Assembly: GCA_003254925.1 (NCBI GenBank)
Contig: QANZ01052559.1
Coordinates: 70,335-134,334 of the forward strand
From: Chamaecrista fasciculata
Taxonomy: Eukaryota > Streptophyta > Magnoliopsida > Fabales > Fabaceae
DNA: 64,000 bases
Direction of reading: 5' to 3'
The translations under genes were made by a program, and so were the position numbers. Shown here in pieces: positions 1 through 13,357 of the stretch. The number at the start of each line of letters is the position of its first letter. Position 1 is the first letter of the stretch. The notes under the pieces were generated by a model, which searched no databases, had not been told where the DNA came from, and was given only the letters and a program-made list of their open reading frames with translations.

Positions 1-347
1 GAGAGAGAGGGGGTGAATAAGAAAAAGAGGAAGAAAAAAGAAAAAATGATGAGTGGAGAGAGAAAGTTGTAAGTGTAATAAATGAGGGTATTGAAAATTA
101 CTATTTTGCTAAATAGTTTTTTTATATTTGTATTAGAGTATAGGTAATTATAGGTATTTGAGTAGGGGTATGTTAGTAATTGGATATGAAATATGTAATG
201 AAATGAGTTTGTAATGAAGTGATATTTTTGTAATGACTTTATAATTGGAAAACAAACACTCATATAGCACTGTAGCTTAAGTTATGTAATGAAAATGGGG
301 ATAATGAAATTGTAATGAGTTTATATTGTTAAACCAAACACACCCTA
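1..347. repeat. Possible right-hand part of a miniature inverted-repeat element
   Basis: The window opens in GA-rich sequence and continues as AT-rich DNA. It reaches a terminus-like motif (AAACCAAACACACCCTAA) at about 331-348, which resembles the end of the common plant 'GGGTGTGTTTGGTTT' miniature elements. The other end would lie left of the window, so the element cannot be confirmed. No coding potential is seen. Confidence 0.3.
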
Positions 348-425
348 AATGTCTTTCAGGATTTAAAATAGGATATTCACAGCGGAGAACAATTATAATC
401 TGACCCTTTAGTATAGATCAAAAGC

Positions 426-771
426 TAGGAAGCATGAACACTGATACGGACACGAGATATAATACCGACATGGATACACTGACACGTCAGATTCTTAAAA
501 TTATACGACACGATACGACATATATTTATATATAAAAATAATTAAAAATCCATAAATTTGGAAGAAAATTTTAAAAATTACAATATCTGTTCATAATATA
601 TGTCATATGTGATATTATTTTTTATTGTATGTCATGATAAAGTCACAAAAAATTGATTTTATATCTTGAAGTTTATGAATATGTGTCGTGTGGGTGCCGT
701 ACAGGTGTCGGATACGGACATGTATCTGACACGGCGACACGCTATTAAAATGAAGTGTCCATGCTTCTTAG
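426..771 (+). mobile_element. Mutator-like MITE, copy 1
   Basis: The element begins TAGGAAGCATGAACACT and ends AGTGTCCATGCTTCTTAG, so its ends are imperfect inverted repeats. The arms are rich in GACACG/CGTGTC words and the centre is AT-rich with no coding potential. The flanking nine bases (417-425 atcaaaagc, 772-780 attaaaagc) agree at eight positions, which fits the 9-bp target-site duplication of Mutator-like elements. A second copy of about the same length lies in the opposite orientation at 19708-20045. Assignment to the Mutator superfamily is inferred from the duplication length. Confidence 0.7.
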
Positions 772-846
772 ATTAAAAGCATTATGTAGCCAAATATTTG
801 CTTTTAAGTACTTAACTATTGATAACATCTTCTTTATACGTAAAGT

Positions 847-1494
847 TAAGGGTGTTTAGCGCTTTGTGTCAATTGGACAAAACTAATCCAACTAGCAAGT
901 TTGGATTCACGAGTTGGTTTGGTTTACAAATTCTTAATCTATAGTAATAGTTTGGGTTGAGTTACATGTTTCATAATTTTGAACCCACTCAACCCAACTC
1001 AACCCGCAAGTCCACCATTTTATATATTTTATTTTATTTTAATATATATAAATAATAATTAATATAATAAAAATGATTTTTAAGTTGTTCTTCTCCCTTA
1101 GCTTCAACACTGTGTAAAGTAACTTCACCTTCAATTAACTTTTCTTGTCAATGATTCAATTAATTATTTTAATCTCTTTAATTTTTATCAATTTCACTAT
1201 TTAGTTTTTATCTAGAAGAGTAGAACTAGAATTTTTACAATTTTACTTGTTAAATTTTATTGTTGTTGTTGCGTCTTCTTCTATCTTCCTCTACTATTAA
1301 TTAACTTCACCTTTTTTAGATGACTATGTAACTTTTAATCATATTATATTATTATTGACTCATAATAATAAATAAAAATTTCGTCCCAACCTAACGCATT
1401 GTTGTTTGAGTTGGGTTGAAATATTATTTTTCCAAATCCCAACTCAACTTAAAAAAATTTTAACTCAAACTAACTCACCCCGGGAACGGCCCTA
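847..1494. mobile_element. hAT-like non-autonomous element
   Basis: The left end reads TAAGGGTGTTTAGCGC and the right end finishes ACGGCCCTA, giving short imperfect inverted termini. Subterminal regions carry repeated 'caacccaactcaaccc' type words in both arms, a pattern seen in hAT-derived miniature elements. The flanking eight bases (839-846 cgtaaagt, 1495-1502 cgtaaaat) match at seven positions, consistent with an 8-bp hAT target duplication. There is no open reading frame of note inside. Confidence 0.6.
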
Positions 1495-2265
1495 CGTAAA
1501 ATGTTGATAACAACTCCTTAATTTTAAAGTGATACTAATTAAGGTAGCTATTAACTCCCTAACAAGAAAGTAGTAAGTATTAGTAATTAATCCTTTCTAT
1601 CACTGAATATTTGGGACGAAACGAAATTATAATCAATTAATAATGCAAATATATATGGATGGATGTCCTCATCAATGTCGTTGAAATTAAATTAGTGCAC
1701 AACAAAATATATATTTGCATAATGATCGAAAAAAACAAGGCGAGGTGACACATTAATTAACAAAATGACATATAGCCCGTAATCTTTTGAAAATTCTGGA
1801 TTANGCACCGTCATATGAAAAGGCAGGGAATGAGGGACCGAGTCCATTCCCACGTGTGCATTAATGGTTGGACCACATCCGGTCTGATGTATGTCTCCTG
1901 CGGCTACGGTTTCCTGACGTGGCACTTCCTTATTATTACTATTTACTACATAGGATTCCCCCTCAGCCTCATGCCTCTAAAACACACCACGCATGCATCG
2001 CGGAATTCGAATCACATCAAATTACATACATGGCTTGTCCTCGATTCTTCTTCTGGTCAACATCCTATTCAACACAATACTTGCCACACTACACTACGAA
2101 TGAGTACAAAATAAGGTGAGTCTATAATTTATATGATGTAAATGTAAATTGAGGTATGTATACAACTAGTGATATGACTCCATGAAATAATTATGATTAA
2201 TTAAAAAAGTTATCTTTTATTATTATTTTTTAACATTAAATTACTTTTTTTAAAAAAAATTATAC
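1495..2265. other. Intergenic, no gene recognised
   Basis: This is AT-rich sequence. Short overlapping frames around 1692-2119 exist on both strands but resemble no family and have no splice context. One ambiguous base is at 1804. Confidence 0.5.
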
Positions 2266-2267
2266 TA

Positions 2268-2542
2268 CTCCCTCCGTTCCTATATATCTGATGTTTAAGG
2301 TAAAAACACACAGACCAAGGAAATGATTAGCTCACCTAAAATGAAGAGAAAAATGAGGTAAAAAGACTAAACTATCCCTATTAAATTACTAGGAAAATGT
2401 TTATTCATTTATGACTCTACTATATTTAATAGGGATAGAATGGTAAAAGAATAATTAATGCTCTCTTGAAGTTATAAAACATCAGATATTTTGGAATAAA
2501 AAAAAATTCTCCAGAAAAGCAGATATTCAGGAACGGAGGGAG
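2268..2542. mobile_element. Stowaway-type MITE
   Basis: Perfect inverted termini CTCCCTCCGTTCCT (left) and AGGAACGGAGGGAG (right) enclose about 275 bp of AT-rich sequence. The flanking dinucleotides are TA on both sides (2266-2267, 2543-2544). The subterminal stretches 'gatgttt' and 'aacatc' also pair. This is the classical Tc1/mariner-derived Stowaway architecture of plants. It encodes nothing. Confidence 0.9.
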
Positions 2543-2544
2543 TA

Positions 2545-5260
2545 CCTCGTAACACTTTACATCTTAGAATTTCTTACCAAATAATGCCCACTTCTGTTAT
2601 TTTAATATCCCATATAGGTCCCTCTCACACCGGACAAGCAAATCTCTTATACTTTTTCAGGAAAATAGAAAAAGAAACTTTTACCAACAAAACCTGCTTC
2701 TTTACTATATATCCTAATAGTAGTAGGCAAACCACATGTATTCACATTAACCAACACCAACACATACACGAGCGCCATCTCTGAAACTTGCAGTTTTATG
2801 TCATGGAATTGGTTTGTAGTTTGTACGTCGTAGATAGATCGATATTGTTACAACAAATTAAATCAATTACACATGCATGACGCACATGGAAATGACAATT
2901 AGTTAATCAGATTTAGATCGTGCTTAGTGTAAACTCCTTTGAATTAATTTGCATGCGAGACTGACATGCGACATGAAGAGTTAAAATGATGGAGCCCACA
3001 ATTATATATTAGAAGCCATGTGTTCACTTCATCCACGGTGTGATCTACTGCTAGGCCACACCGGCGCTTAATTTGGTTCCTAGCTACAATGAATCCTCAA
3101 ATACTAATTTGGCTTCTTCTAGCTTGTCAATATATATATAGCTCCATGCTTGGTCTTATCTGCAACCAAGTTATTAATGAACGAATGATGTATATAGGCA
3201 TATTAAAAATGGGTTGGGTAATCGAATCCGATGTTGGTTTTTCTTATAAATATAATAAATGATGGAAGAAAATGTCGGGAGGCTTTCCCCCTGAATCCTA
3301 ATTACACGACAAGATCCTTGGCAATCTGACAATCAACTAGGACTTTAATAATTTGTTGCATTAATTACGATTTCAGTGAGAGTCATAGTGTATGATTTGC
3401 AGCCTCCTACCTCAGTCCTTCCCCGCATTTGGTTATTGCATTTGGTACTCGCTGTCGCCAATAATATTTATTATCTTCAACAGCCAATAGCTACGTACTA
3501 GCGAGTGACAACCGCTATGGGAATGAAATCAATGCATTATTCATTCATAGGCTTGGGCATAACCACAAATTAAAGTATATTTAGATTAGAGCCCAGGTTT
3601 GTTGGGCTCGTGAGGCCCAGTGCTGAACGTCCAACGGTCAAATACCCCCAACGGCTCTTGCAAACCAAACATTTATGATTTCAATACAAGAGATAGGATT
3701 TTAGGAAGTAGAAGTAGTTAGTAATAACTCATAGGTACAAATACAATGGAGTAGTCGGCATCAGTAATAACTATGCCCCATGCCTTACACAGCATAACGC
3801 CGCAATAGTAGAGCTCTTTGTTTATTAACTTGCTGGAATAATTCTTTTTAAAGAAAATAACTAGTGGGAAAATTAGTGCACAGAGAATACCAAAATCAGA
3901 TCTTCAACTCCACAATAATTATAAGTTTAGGGTATTCAAATGTTTAGTTCCCACTTTTTTTTCTTCTTCTCGAAGTTTAGTTCCAACTCCACAATAATTA
4001 TCAGTTTACTCAAAATTTAGTTCCCACTCTTATTTAATGTATTTATGAAAAAATGAGCCTCGTGGGGTTTTATTTTAGTCTTCCTAATTGTGTACAAAAT
4101 AGCTAATGCAAGATTATGATAACAGATTAAGGTAAATTCTACTGTACAAATATATGTATGTATAATTGACAGATGATCAGATTCACCACTTATTGCAAAA
4201 CTGTGTTAAACTGGACAATTAATGTCCTGTAAGTCGCCAACAGATATCCTTTGAACTTTGAAGTAGAAAGTAGTATATATTGAAGTTGTTCTGTGATTTC
4301 CTTAAAACCTGACCTGCACAGCATGTGTCCTCTCTGGCAAAATGTATGTCTTGTTACTACGTTACTGTTAATTTTTAAACCTTGAACATAAATTAGCTAT
4401 TAAAGCGGATACTGTGTACATGTTCACAAATAATTAATTATGACCAGTACTTGCGATTAGGTTGCATATACAGGTAACGGTGGCATTAAATGTCCCATTG
4501 ACTTCAAAATTATATATCTAACTCAATTATATGAAAGTAAAGCAAGCAATATATGGCGTATCAAAACCGTGGTTTACAAGTCACAAGAATGACGCCATTG
4601 CTACTGACAACATTATAAATAATGGGGGCATTGATCGAGTGATACGGTCTACTTATTCTAGAATAATCATCATTAACATTGTTATATTATTATTTCGGGA
4701 GCTAATCTTGGCTTGCCTGTACTATACTATATTTTCTTTTCTTTTTCTTTTCTGATAAAAATTGGGGTCATACTCATATCATTTTATGTCTGTGACTGAG
4801 GAGCTGATTTTGTCATGTTGCCACCTGTTATATATATTTCTTATTGAATGTTTGATGGACGATGACAAGTATCAATCTGGTCGTCATCGCACTACGCCGA
4901 AATGATATTTGAATCTGGATATTCTGAAACGAGATTAGTCTGTTTGGGAGTGTTTTCGTTTCAGTATATTTTATTTTATTCATAAAATAAACTTGAGATA
5001 TAAGTTTATTTATATAAATATAAAATAAAATAATAAATAAAAAATATAAATATTTAAAATTTATGTTATTCATTATTAAAATAATATTTAAGTAAATTTA
5101 ATTAATTAATTATAATTGTAATATGCATATTGTAATATGCATGTTGTTGATGATGTTGATTTTGTTGTTGAGAGGGTTTTTGATTTGTGGGGCTTGATTT
5201 TGAAAAAATTTGGGGGTTTTGATTTGTTTGTAGTGTACTTGAATGAAAATTGTAGTTGAA
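2545..5260. other. Intergenic, no gene recognised
   Basis: AT-rich non-coding sequence with scattered short frames only. No domain, splice-consistent exon set or RNA gene could be recognised on either strand. The minus-strand frames at 4828-5284 are low-complexity Asn/Ile/Gln-rich translations of AT-rich DNA. Confidence 0.5.
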
Positions 5261-5269
5261 TATAGGGAT

Positions 5270-5684
5270 TTTTTGATAAATCATAGATGCTTATTTGTCT
5301 TTTGAGGTTCTAAGGACTATTTTGATAAAGATCATAAACTTTTGGGATTAAAGTGTAATTAAATCAGGACCTATTTAAAAGAAATCTTATGAAAAGGAGA
5401 AAAATCTATAATATTAGAATTCTAAAGACCCTTTTATAATTAATTCTTTATGTTTTGATCCCTTTTAGTAAAGGGAAAGGACTTAAACGCATAAGAGAAG
5501 ACTTTTTGGGAGATTTTTGACATTTTAACTAACATTTGCCGTTAAATCCTAACAGAAAAAAACCTCAGGGTACCAAATCGCTAACGGAGCAAACCACGGG
5601 GTACCACAATGCAAAAATTTTTCTTTCAGGGTACCAAAGGGGAAACGCCCCTAACCACAGGATACCAAATTGCAATTTACCCTT
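5270..5684 (-). repeat. GGTACC-repeat family, copy A
   Basis: Read on the minus strand, this stretch carries three or four spaced 'tttggtaccctg' motifs, then a 'ccgttagg...ttaacag' region, a 'gcgtttaagtcctttcc' motif and 'tttatgatctttatcaaa'-like sequence. The same ordered motifs recur on the plus strand at 14358-14960 and in part at 16528-16830. It is therefore a dispersed repeat and not a gene. Its superfamily is not determined; a TIR element is inferred from copy B. Confidence 0.65.
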
Positions 5685-6473
5685 TAATTTTTGATGGAAT
5701 CCATTGAGTTATTTTGTATTGACGAATTCTACGTTCCACAAATCCAATAATATCAGTAAGTTAAGACAAAAAGTCACAAAACCATTAAATTTGCATCCCA
5801 TGGTCAGGATTATTGGATGCACCATCAACTGGCCATTACCATCAGTTTGCTATCTAATCATACGAAGAAAACAAAATGAACAAAAACATGGTATAGATAA
5901 GGAGTACAACGTTCGGAATTTAAACAATTCCGAGGATCTGAACCACTCAGAACAAGGAAATATAAGATAATTCCTCCAGTGATGGAACAGATTGAAATAA
6001 ATAAATAAATAAATCGGTCATATATATATATATATATTATATGCAATATAATATACTATCTACATGCATTACACTGCTCCAGCTGTGAACCTCAGCTCTA
6101 CTGAGAAAACAACATCAAGGGCCGTCTTTCTTCGGCATCAAAATATAAATAACATCATCAATAAATTAAACAAAAGCAATACAAAATGACTTATATATAT
6201 ATTTTTTTTTCTTTTTCTGAGGAAAAGAAAAAAAAAGACGTGGACTAAATGCAAGTATTTAGTTACAAGCCTGATTGGGGTGGGGGTATTTCCCCTCCTA
6301 AATTAGTTCAATGTGGCCACAAATTAATGCTAGTGAACAAACATGAACAGCACAAAATACACAAGCACAAGGCACCCATACACATAAATAAGTATACTAT
6401 GTCATCTTTAATATCCCACACTTACAAGCCTAACGAGGGTCATTAGCAGTTTGCTACAGCGCGCCTACACATA
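5685..6473. other. Intergenic, 3' flank of DUF662 gene
   Basis: AT-rich DNA with a short (TA)n tract near 6018-6036. It lies downstream of the minus-strand gene at 6474-7553 and probably contains its 3' untranslated region and polyadenylation site, whose exact position cannot be read. No other gene is seen. Confidence 0.5.
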
Positions 6474-7553
6474 TCACTGCAGGGTTTCAATGTTCTTGCT
6501 TATCTCCTCCAGCTTCTTCAACCTCTGTTTCTCGCTTTCACTCACCAACTGTTCATAATCAGACCAAAAAATAAAAACATCAACATCAAGGAAATTATTA
6601 GGAAATCTCACATATCAGAATAAGGAAATTGATAATTCAAGCAAAAATATGAATTAGGAGAAACTAACCTCCATTAACCTGGTGATTAGCTGTACTTTTT
6701 CTTTGTTCTTTTCATTAAAAGCTTCTAGAGCTTCCTTGTATTCTTTCTCCTGCAACACACATGCACACAGCCAACTTCAATGTTGCGCACAGTAAAATGT
6801 ACTAAATAATAATTTTCCCAAAGATTTCAATTTGGTCCATCACCTTCTTCTGGCAGGTATGGCCTAGTGGCTTCAACTCTTTGTTCACCGAATCGATCTT
6901 TTTCCTCACCACTGCCACTTCCTTCCTCATGGGATCTGAAAGGGATTCCAGCTCCTGAAGTTCCTCAAATGGAAGAAAATCAAACAACACAATTCAATAT
7001 CATCATCCTTATACATAACTACAGTTTTTGTCAATTACATAACTATATATATATATATAACACCTTTGAGCCTGAATCATGGCCATGGCTCACTTGGGAA
7101 ATCCAATTTTGCTATTCCAGTTTTTGTCAATTATCTGGACCGGAAATTGAGAGTGTTTTGTGTGTAAAACCTCACAGATCGGGTAAAACGGAGAGGATCA
7201 ATTATAGATAAAAGGTGGAGCGTTGTGGTTGTGGCACAGAACAAGGGTTTTAGGTGTATGAATGAATGATGAATAGTAAGTAAAGTGAAAAATGGGTAGG
7301 AGGAGGAAGGATAGATTATTACCTCACGAATCAAAGAGAGACGCTTGGATTCTTGCTCGACCCGACCCAAGTGAAGCTGGACCCTGTCTCGGACTTCCAT
7401 CTTCTTCTTCTCAATTTCTTCCTCTTTGGCTTTGAAAGTGGTGAGAAAAGATTTAGACATCTCGTCATCTTCCCTAGACAAATGGCTGCTAAAGCTGAGG
7501 CTTCCTGAATTCTGCGCCACCAATTGCTGCGCTTGTTCACTCTCCTCACTCAT
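6474..7553 (-). CDS. DUF662 / RAB6-interacting-golgin-like coiled-coil protein
   Basis: Four coding exons join in phase: 7553-7323, 6954-6844, 6749-6669 and 6548-6474, giving 165 residues and a TGA stop. All introns are GT..AG. The protein starts MSEESEQAQQ and has a short Ser-rich N-terminus. From about residue 30 it is a highly charged helix (KAKEEEIEKKKMEVRDRVQ ... RKKIDSVNKELKPLGHTCQKK ... EKQRLKKLEEISKNIETLQ) predicted to be a coiled coil. This matches the plant DUF662 family (Pfam Transcrip_act), usually around 170-190 residues. Some members are annotated as RAB6-interacting golgins; the Arabidopsis member ACIP1 is a microtubule-associated protein linked to immunity. There is no signal peptide or membrane segment. 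The true molecular role of this copy is unknown. The family call is confident; any name beyond it would be guesswork. Confidence 0.92.
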
Positions 7554-7637
7554 CCTGCTGCTGCAAAAACACCCTTTCCCAAACACCCCCGTCTTTTTTC
7601 TCTTTCTCTGCTTTCTCCTTTCTTCTTCTTCCACCTT

Positions 7638-7664
7638 CACTTCTCTCTCTCTCTCTCTCTCTCT
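7638..7664. repeat. (CT)n microsatellite in the DUF662 gene leader
   Basis: A run of about eleven CT dinucleotides lies about 90 bp upstream of the DUF662 start codon, reading as (GA)n on the gene strand. Pyrimidine- or GA-rich tracts are common in plant 5' leaders and core promoters. The position suggests it is in the untranslated leader, but no transcription start can be seen. Confidence 0.7.
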
Positions 7665-7744
7665 TCTGGGTTTCTTTCAACTCGCAAACAAGATTATCTA
7701 ATCTCTCTAATTTATTGACTGGCCTCTCTTGTTCAAACCACAAA

Positions 7745-10640
7745 CCAAAGCTCTGCCTCTCAATTCAAGCGTCAAGCCGGCTGGATAATCTTTTTCTTAC
7801 CCTCCCCTTGCTTTTATGGACCAAACAAAAAGGCTTTCAATATTATTATTTATTATTAATTATAAATACAAAAACAAAAGAGACAGAATATATTAATTAG
7901 TAAACAGCAAGGTAAGCAAAAAGATAAAGTGGTTTCTTTCTTTCTTTCTTACTTCCCAGCCTGTACAGTATGTGTAGCTAGTTTATGCAATTCGGGTTGG
8001 GTTAATTACTAATTAGGAATTGTATTAGTATGACTTGTCCTGTTCAGCTTACCAAACAAAAAATATTAAAACTTCAAAAAGAGAAAAAAAAAAAAATGAG
8101 AATGAGGTGTGATGACCTGTTCTAAGTTCTAGCCCACACAACACAACTCACCTACCCCTCCTTTTCTTTCTCTATTCATCCGCCTTATCCTTTTTTTTTT
8201 TTGAGCCAACAAAATCTTTAAAACAAAGACAAAATATTACAAAACCATCACCTCATAAATACCTTCCGCACCTCCACTTTACTTTAATCAATCCCTCAAA
8301 GCTTGTTTGTTTGCCGCAAAACTTTTCAAACTTTCTCCCTTTATCTCTCTATCAGATTCTATGTCACCTATATAATTATTAACTTTCTTTCATTTTTGAT
8401 CCTCCGTTCTATCGTGTTCCAAATAATTTAATTCCATTGCTTCTTCCTTACAACTATCTACACACTCTGCTTTCTAAAAAGAAAATTCTTTTTGTGGAGC
8501 TTGTGTTTGTTTTCTTTACTCGATTTATAATTGCTTGGATTTAAAACTTCTTGTATCCAGTACCATGTTATGGAACCAAAGTTCAATATTTACGCCACTA
8601 TATATATATTCTATTTCAATCAAATGTATTCATAAAATAAAAGCAAGAATAATCTCCTTTTCCTTAATAATGAGAAACGATATTTAAACTATATATGATT
8701 AGTTTGGATGTGGGTAATCAATGCATGGTCCATATATATGCCCCATGTTGAAATTCAGCATCTGTACTTAGTCCTCGCCATTTAATGTTCGAGTCAAATC
8801 ATAATATAGAGCCGGCCAAGTTGCCCCTTAACTTAATGTAAGTAAAATAAGTAAATTAATAAAGGATCAAGGATATTCAAAGGGTTTATTGTGTATAATA
8901 TGTTGATCATTCACTAGTATTATTTTTAGCAACTTTCAACAATTTAATCATTTTTAAATTTGTATAACTTTCTGAAATTTATATTATAAAGTACTTAACT
9001 ATATATTAACTTCAAAATATATTCAATCAAACGGATGGAGGCTTGTTCCTATATATATATCCCCACAAATCATTCAATATTAGTAGGTGTGATATCGCTA
9101 TTGTAATTATTACCATCTATATTTGCTTGTATTTGAACGCTACTATTCCAACCATGCATTTGATGCTAAATGTGATTAAAATCACTATCATGCTGTTAAT
9201 TATACCTGTTGTGACGAGATGATCATACCATAATATTCATTTACAGTACGCGTGTCTTAATTAATCTATTAGTTGCGCTCCTCAACCAAAATTAAACGTA
9301 TATTATATGCATGTTCCGTAATATTAATAACACGTATATGTTTATGTTGATTTTATGAGAAAATTACAACTCACTGTATTAAAGAACATTGCGTAAGGTT
9401 TAAGGCAAGTATGGCGGCAGCAGCTTATCTAATCTTTTGACAAATAGATTCCCAGCTTCCCCTTAACTTTCAATGCATTACTTAAGCATTTTGTTTTTAA
9501 TTGCTTTGCATCACTTAAATAAGATGGTATGTTTTCTTTAGTTCTTATGATTGAGTCCAGACGTGGTTTAATATAGATATTATTAGTATTAGTATTATTG
9601 GAATAAATGAAAGTAGATTGCGATGGGGTAATGATAAAAATGATTATGTCATGAATGGTTTATATGCATATAATTAAACAGGGCAATAATTTTTATTGCA
9701 TTCTTAAAATTTTGTATTTCGATCAATTTTACCTTTTATGCTAATTTTATCAAATGAAAATTATTTAAAAAAATATCGTCCCAAATTAAAAACAAAATAG
9801 AATTTGTTGTTAATCATTAGATGAAATTAAGACAATTAATAAAATTATTTAAGATATAAAATTTGAGGTGAAATTAAAAATCAATTTTAAATGTGAAAAC
9901 AGAAAAAAAGAAATACTTTTGTCAAAATATAATTGTTGCTCGATCTGGTAATGGGGACCATTGTCCGTGAAGCATATATTTGAAGCATAGCATGAAATTC
10001 TTAAATGGGAAAGCAAAAGGAAGAAATGGGATTTGGGTGGAAGGAAATAGGAGAGCGATGAGTGTGGAATTAGGCAATTAGCTAGTTAGCTAGGAAGGAA
10101 TCTCTTGTTTAGTGGGGGGCATTATATGAATTGTATAGGTAAGTAAAGAAAGAAATTCATTAATAAATAATACAATAATTAAAGCAGGGGATTAAATTTA
10201 ATCAAACAGCGAAATGAAGGAGTAAAAGGTAATGAGTCATTATCTAATGACAGCGTAAGCATATTTATATACAAGGTCCTCACACATATAATATAGTATA
10301 GATATGCGGAATTAACTAATGAAAAACTGCTTAAATGGGGGAATGATTTTGTGTGTGAAGGGGGTGCGCTCCAAAGTTTTCAAAATCATAAGTCACAACT
10401 TCTTTGTATGATAAACTAACTATTCATGGCTGCATTTGATATTGTTTAATTTTTTTTAAAATAAAATAATTTAAACAATAAAATTAATAATATTTTAAAT
10501 AACTTTTCATTCTTTAATATATTAGATTTTGCTCCTTGCTAGTATATTAGTTGGAAAGAGCAATCATTAAACAATATATAATTATAAATATTAAATAGTA
10601 TTGATTATTTATCATATATATATATTTGTTTTCCTATTAG
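7745..10640. other. Intergenic, upstream of DUF662 gene
   Basis: About 2.9 kb of AT-rich DNA with T-rich and A-rich runs. It should include the promoter of the minus-strand DUF662 gene near 7750-8500. No open frame, RNA gene or clear transposon terminus was recognised. Confidence 0.45.
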
Positions 10641-10647
10641 TACTATT

Positions 10648-11437
10648 GTGAATGCTGATCAAAATCTATACTCACAACAATCATCTCTTCAATGCTCTAC
10701 TTTTTCACCCCAGGTAGTTTTCTCCATCTCTAAAAGAAAGGCAGCTGAGTTCTACCATTTTGGACCTTTAAACCACACCCACACAAACAAAGGCTTCATA
10801 CCTGTTATCTGGACGCCACCACCCACTTCCACCCTCAAAATTAACACTGATGGGTCTCACAACAAGGTTTCAAATTTAATTGCTTCTGGAGGCATTATTA
10901 GGGACGATTCTGGGTCCTGGGTCTGTGGTTTCTCAAAATTCCTTGGCTATGGTGACCCTCTTCTTGCAGAGCTTTGGGGAATTCTCCTCGGCACCTCTGC
11001 ATGGAAAAAAATTTCTTTGGCATTATTTTCGAATGTGACTGTGCTGTGGCTGTCAACCTGATTCTTTCTGATAATTGCACTTCTCACCATCTTGCTCCTA
11101 TTATCTTATCTTGCAGGTCAGGGCTAAATGCCTTGCATTCTGAGATACGCCACATATATCGTGAAGCAAATACATGTGCTGATACCCTTGCCAAACGTGC
11201 TCTAAAGGATATGAATGATCTGCTGTTTTTTGACGCCATCCCCAGTTTTTTGACTTTGGCTTATGGGGCTGATATGGCTGGCAAGATCTCTCTTAGGAAA
11301 TGCGGAATAGGCTAGTTTTTTGGTGTTTCCTATGTTGTTCTATGTATTTGCTCCCTTATGTTTCTTTTTCCCTTTCTGTCTTTAGTTGTAACCTGACTCT
11401 TTTTCCTTAATGCATTGATCTTCTACGAAAAAAAAAA
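10648..11437 (+). pseudogene. 5'-truncated LINE: RNase H domain with frameshift
   Basis: Two frames together encode a ribonuclease H domain of the kind at the 3' end of plant LINE (L1-type) reverse transcriptase ORFs. The first frame holds LKINTDGS, GGIIRDDSGSWVCGF and AELWG, giving the first catalytic Asp and the Glu. After a frameshift at about 11010-11040 the second frame holds FECDCAVAVNLI, IRHIYREANTCADTLAKRAL and a C-terminal tail. A TAG stop is followed by a 110-bp trailer ending in an A run at 11428-11437, as expected of a LINE 3' end. No reverse transcriptase or endonuclease domain is present upstream, so the copy is 5' truncated and dead. A second fragment of the same family lies at 62166-62500. 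Confidence 0.85.
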
Positions 11438-11439
11438 CA

Positions 11440-13357
11440 AATTTTCAGTGCCGTTACAGTTCTTTTGCCGTGCCGCTTTGGTAATTAAATTAAATTAAAA
11501 ATGGAACAAAATGATTGAATCAACTTTGCATGTGTTGTTCGTAGCTGGAGAGTATGGCCCATCTAGCTTAAAGAAACAATGGAGACCCAATTTGTTGCTC
11601 CCAAGTGTCTCTCAAGTTTAGTCATTCATGGACCCAAAGAAAAAGTGTACTAGTCATTGGTTTGACTTTTGAGATACCAAACCCATAGTCCAAAAAAAAA
11701 ATACCGAACATTATTGACGCACTTATAACCCAAAGACGATTGAGTTTCTTTCTCAGGCAGTGTAGGCTTTATTTTTTTTGGGTCCAAGTGTAGGCCCGAG
11801 TCTTCAGCTTGCTGCTTAACTTTGTTTTTGTTCCATGCCTTTGGGCTAGCTTTTCCTTGTTTGTTTGAATAAAAAAAAAATAGATTGTTTGACTAAAAAT
11901 AAAAAAATTATAGAAATGTGTAAGTATATAAATGAAATATTTAAAATTAATTTAGAATTTGTATTTTTTTTAATCATTTAAAATTTATCTTATGTTTTAG
12001 AGATTAATGTGAATATTTGCACTATTATTTATTAAAGTTTAAAAGTGATGACTTTATCTTTAAGTTTTAAAAAGTAACTTTTTATGTCAAATATGTATTG
12101 AATACTTGTTATACTATATTTCACTGTTCTTATTTCATGGAAACACTTTTAGTTTTCTTTTATTTTTTTAAAAAATCTTAAGATATTCTACGTAAAAAAG
12201 CTTCAAAGAAATTTAAAAAAATTAAGACATTAATTTTTTTTTGCCTGAAAAATTAAGACATTCCACCTGCCTTAAAAAAATTATAATGTGTTCCACGTGA
12301 CAGCACCTTATATGTACATAAGATGCTGCCACGTATAATGCTTTGACGAAAAAAATTCTCTCATTTGTTGTAATTATAAATATACATAGAATTTTTTAAA
12401 AATAAATACAAACACAAATTTATTTTTTGTATAAATATATAAATGGAAAAAATAGTGAATGTAGAAATCATAAAAAATTAAATTGTTTGGCCATCTGGTC
12501 TTTCAAAAGTCCTTAGCCCTATCCAGATAAAAAGAAGAGTGTTGTTTGAGTGGACAGGGTTTGCACCGTACACCTGTTTTTCGCCATTATAGCATGAGCA
12601 TCACTAACAGTCACTGTCGCCTTGACCTTGGGATGTGATATATGAAATGGAAATTACTCTTTTTTTTTTTTTGGTAAGAATGGAAAATACTATTAAAGTG
12701 ATATGCTCATATTCATGTTCTGAAAAATACTTATAAAACTATTAAAGTGATGGATCAATTGGTATAGAATTGATTGAATTTAACTAAGAATTTCAAGTTC
12801 AATTTTTTAAAATATAGTTAGGTTAAATATTTGATGAGAGAGTTTAATTATTATTAATATTTTATTTATTTAAATAAAATTAATTTTTATCTACATTATT
12901 AAAATAAAAATAGACAGGGAATATTTATATGTAAAAAAAAGTAATAGAGCAAGGTATAAGAAACACGCAACATAACAGTCACGTGAAGAGAGGCGTGCCT
13001 AGGCTACACCTACAAGTTGTACGGTTATAATATTTTCTACTAGTAATATTCTAATAATAAGTAATTGCGAAGTGAAAAAAAAAAAAAGTAATTGCGAAAT
13101 AGGGTAACAAGTACTCTATACTCTCTCTATTCATATATTACACAGCTACAGGTTAAATTACACGCCACCCATGTGCCCACCTCTCTGTTGTATACCTCTC
13201 AGATACTCTTCCCAACTTCATGAATATATTTAATTTATCAAACTAAATATATTCATATATTCGCTTGGTTCATATGAAAAATATATATATATATATATTC
13301 GCTTGGTGTTCCTCTAGTTTGTTTTAACAATTCTTCCTCAATTTGTACTATTTAGTT
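11440..13357. other. Intergenic, no gene recognised
   Basis: AT-rich DNA with homopolymer runs. A segment near 12735-12815 has a weak resemblance to a tRNA-derived SINE head but is too diverged to call. No coding exon or transposon terminus is supported. Confidence 0.4.

Noticed and set aside
7131..7743. Several overlapping frames on both strands around the first DUF662 exon
   Set aside because: They are antisense or out-of-frame shadows, or read into the intron or the GA-rich leader.
12735..12815. Possible SINE head
   Set aside because: Box A and box B resemblance is too weak and no tail or target duplication is visible.
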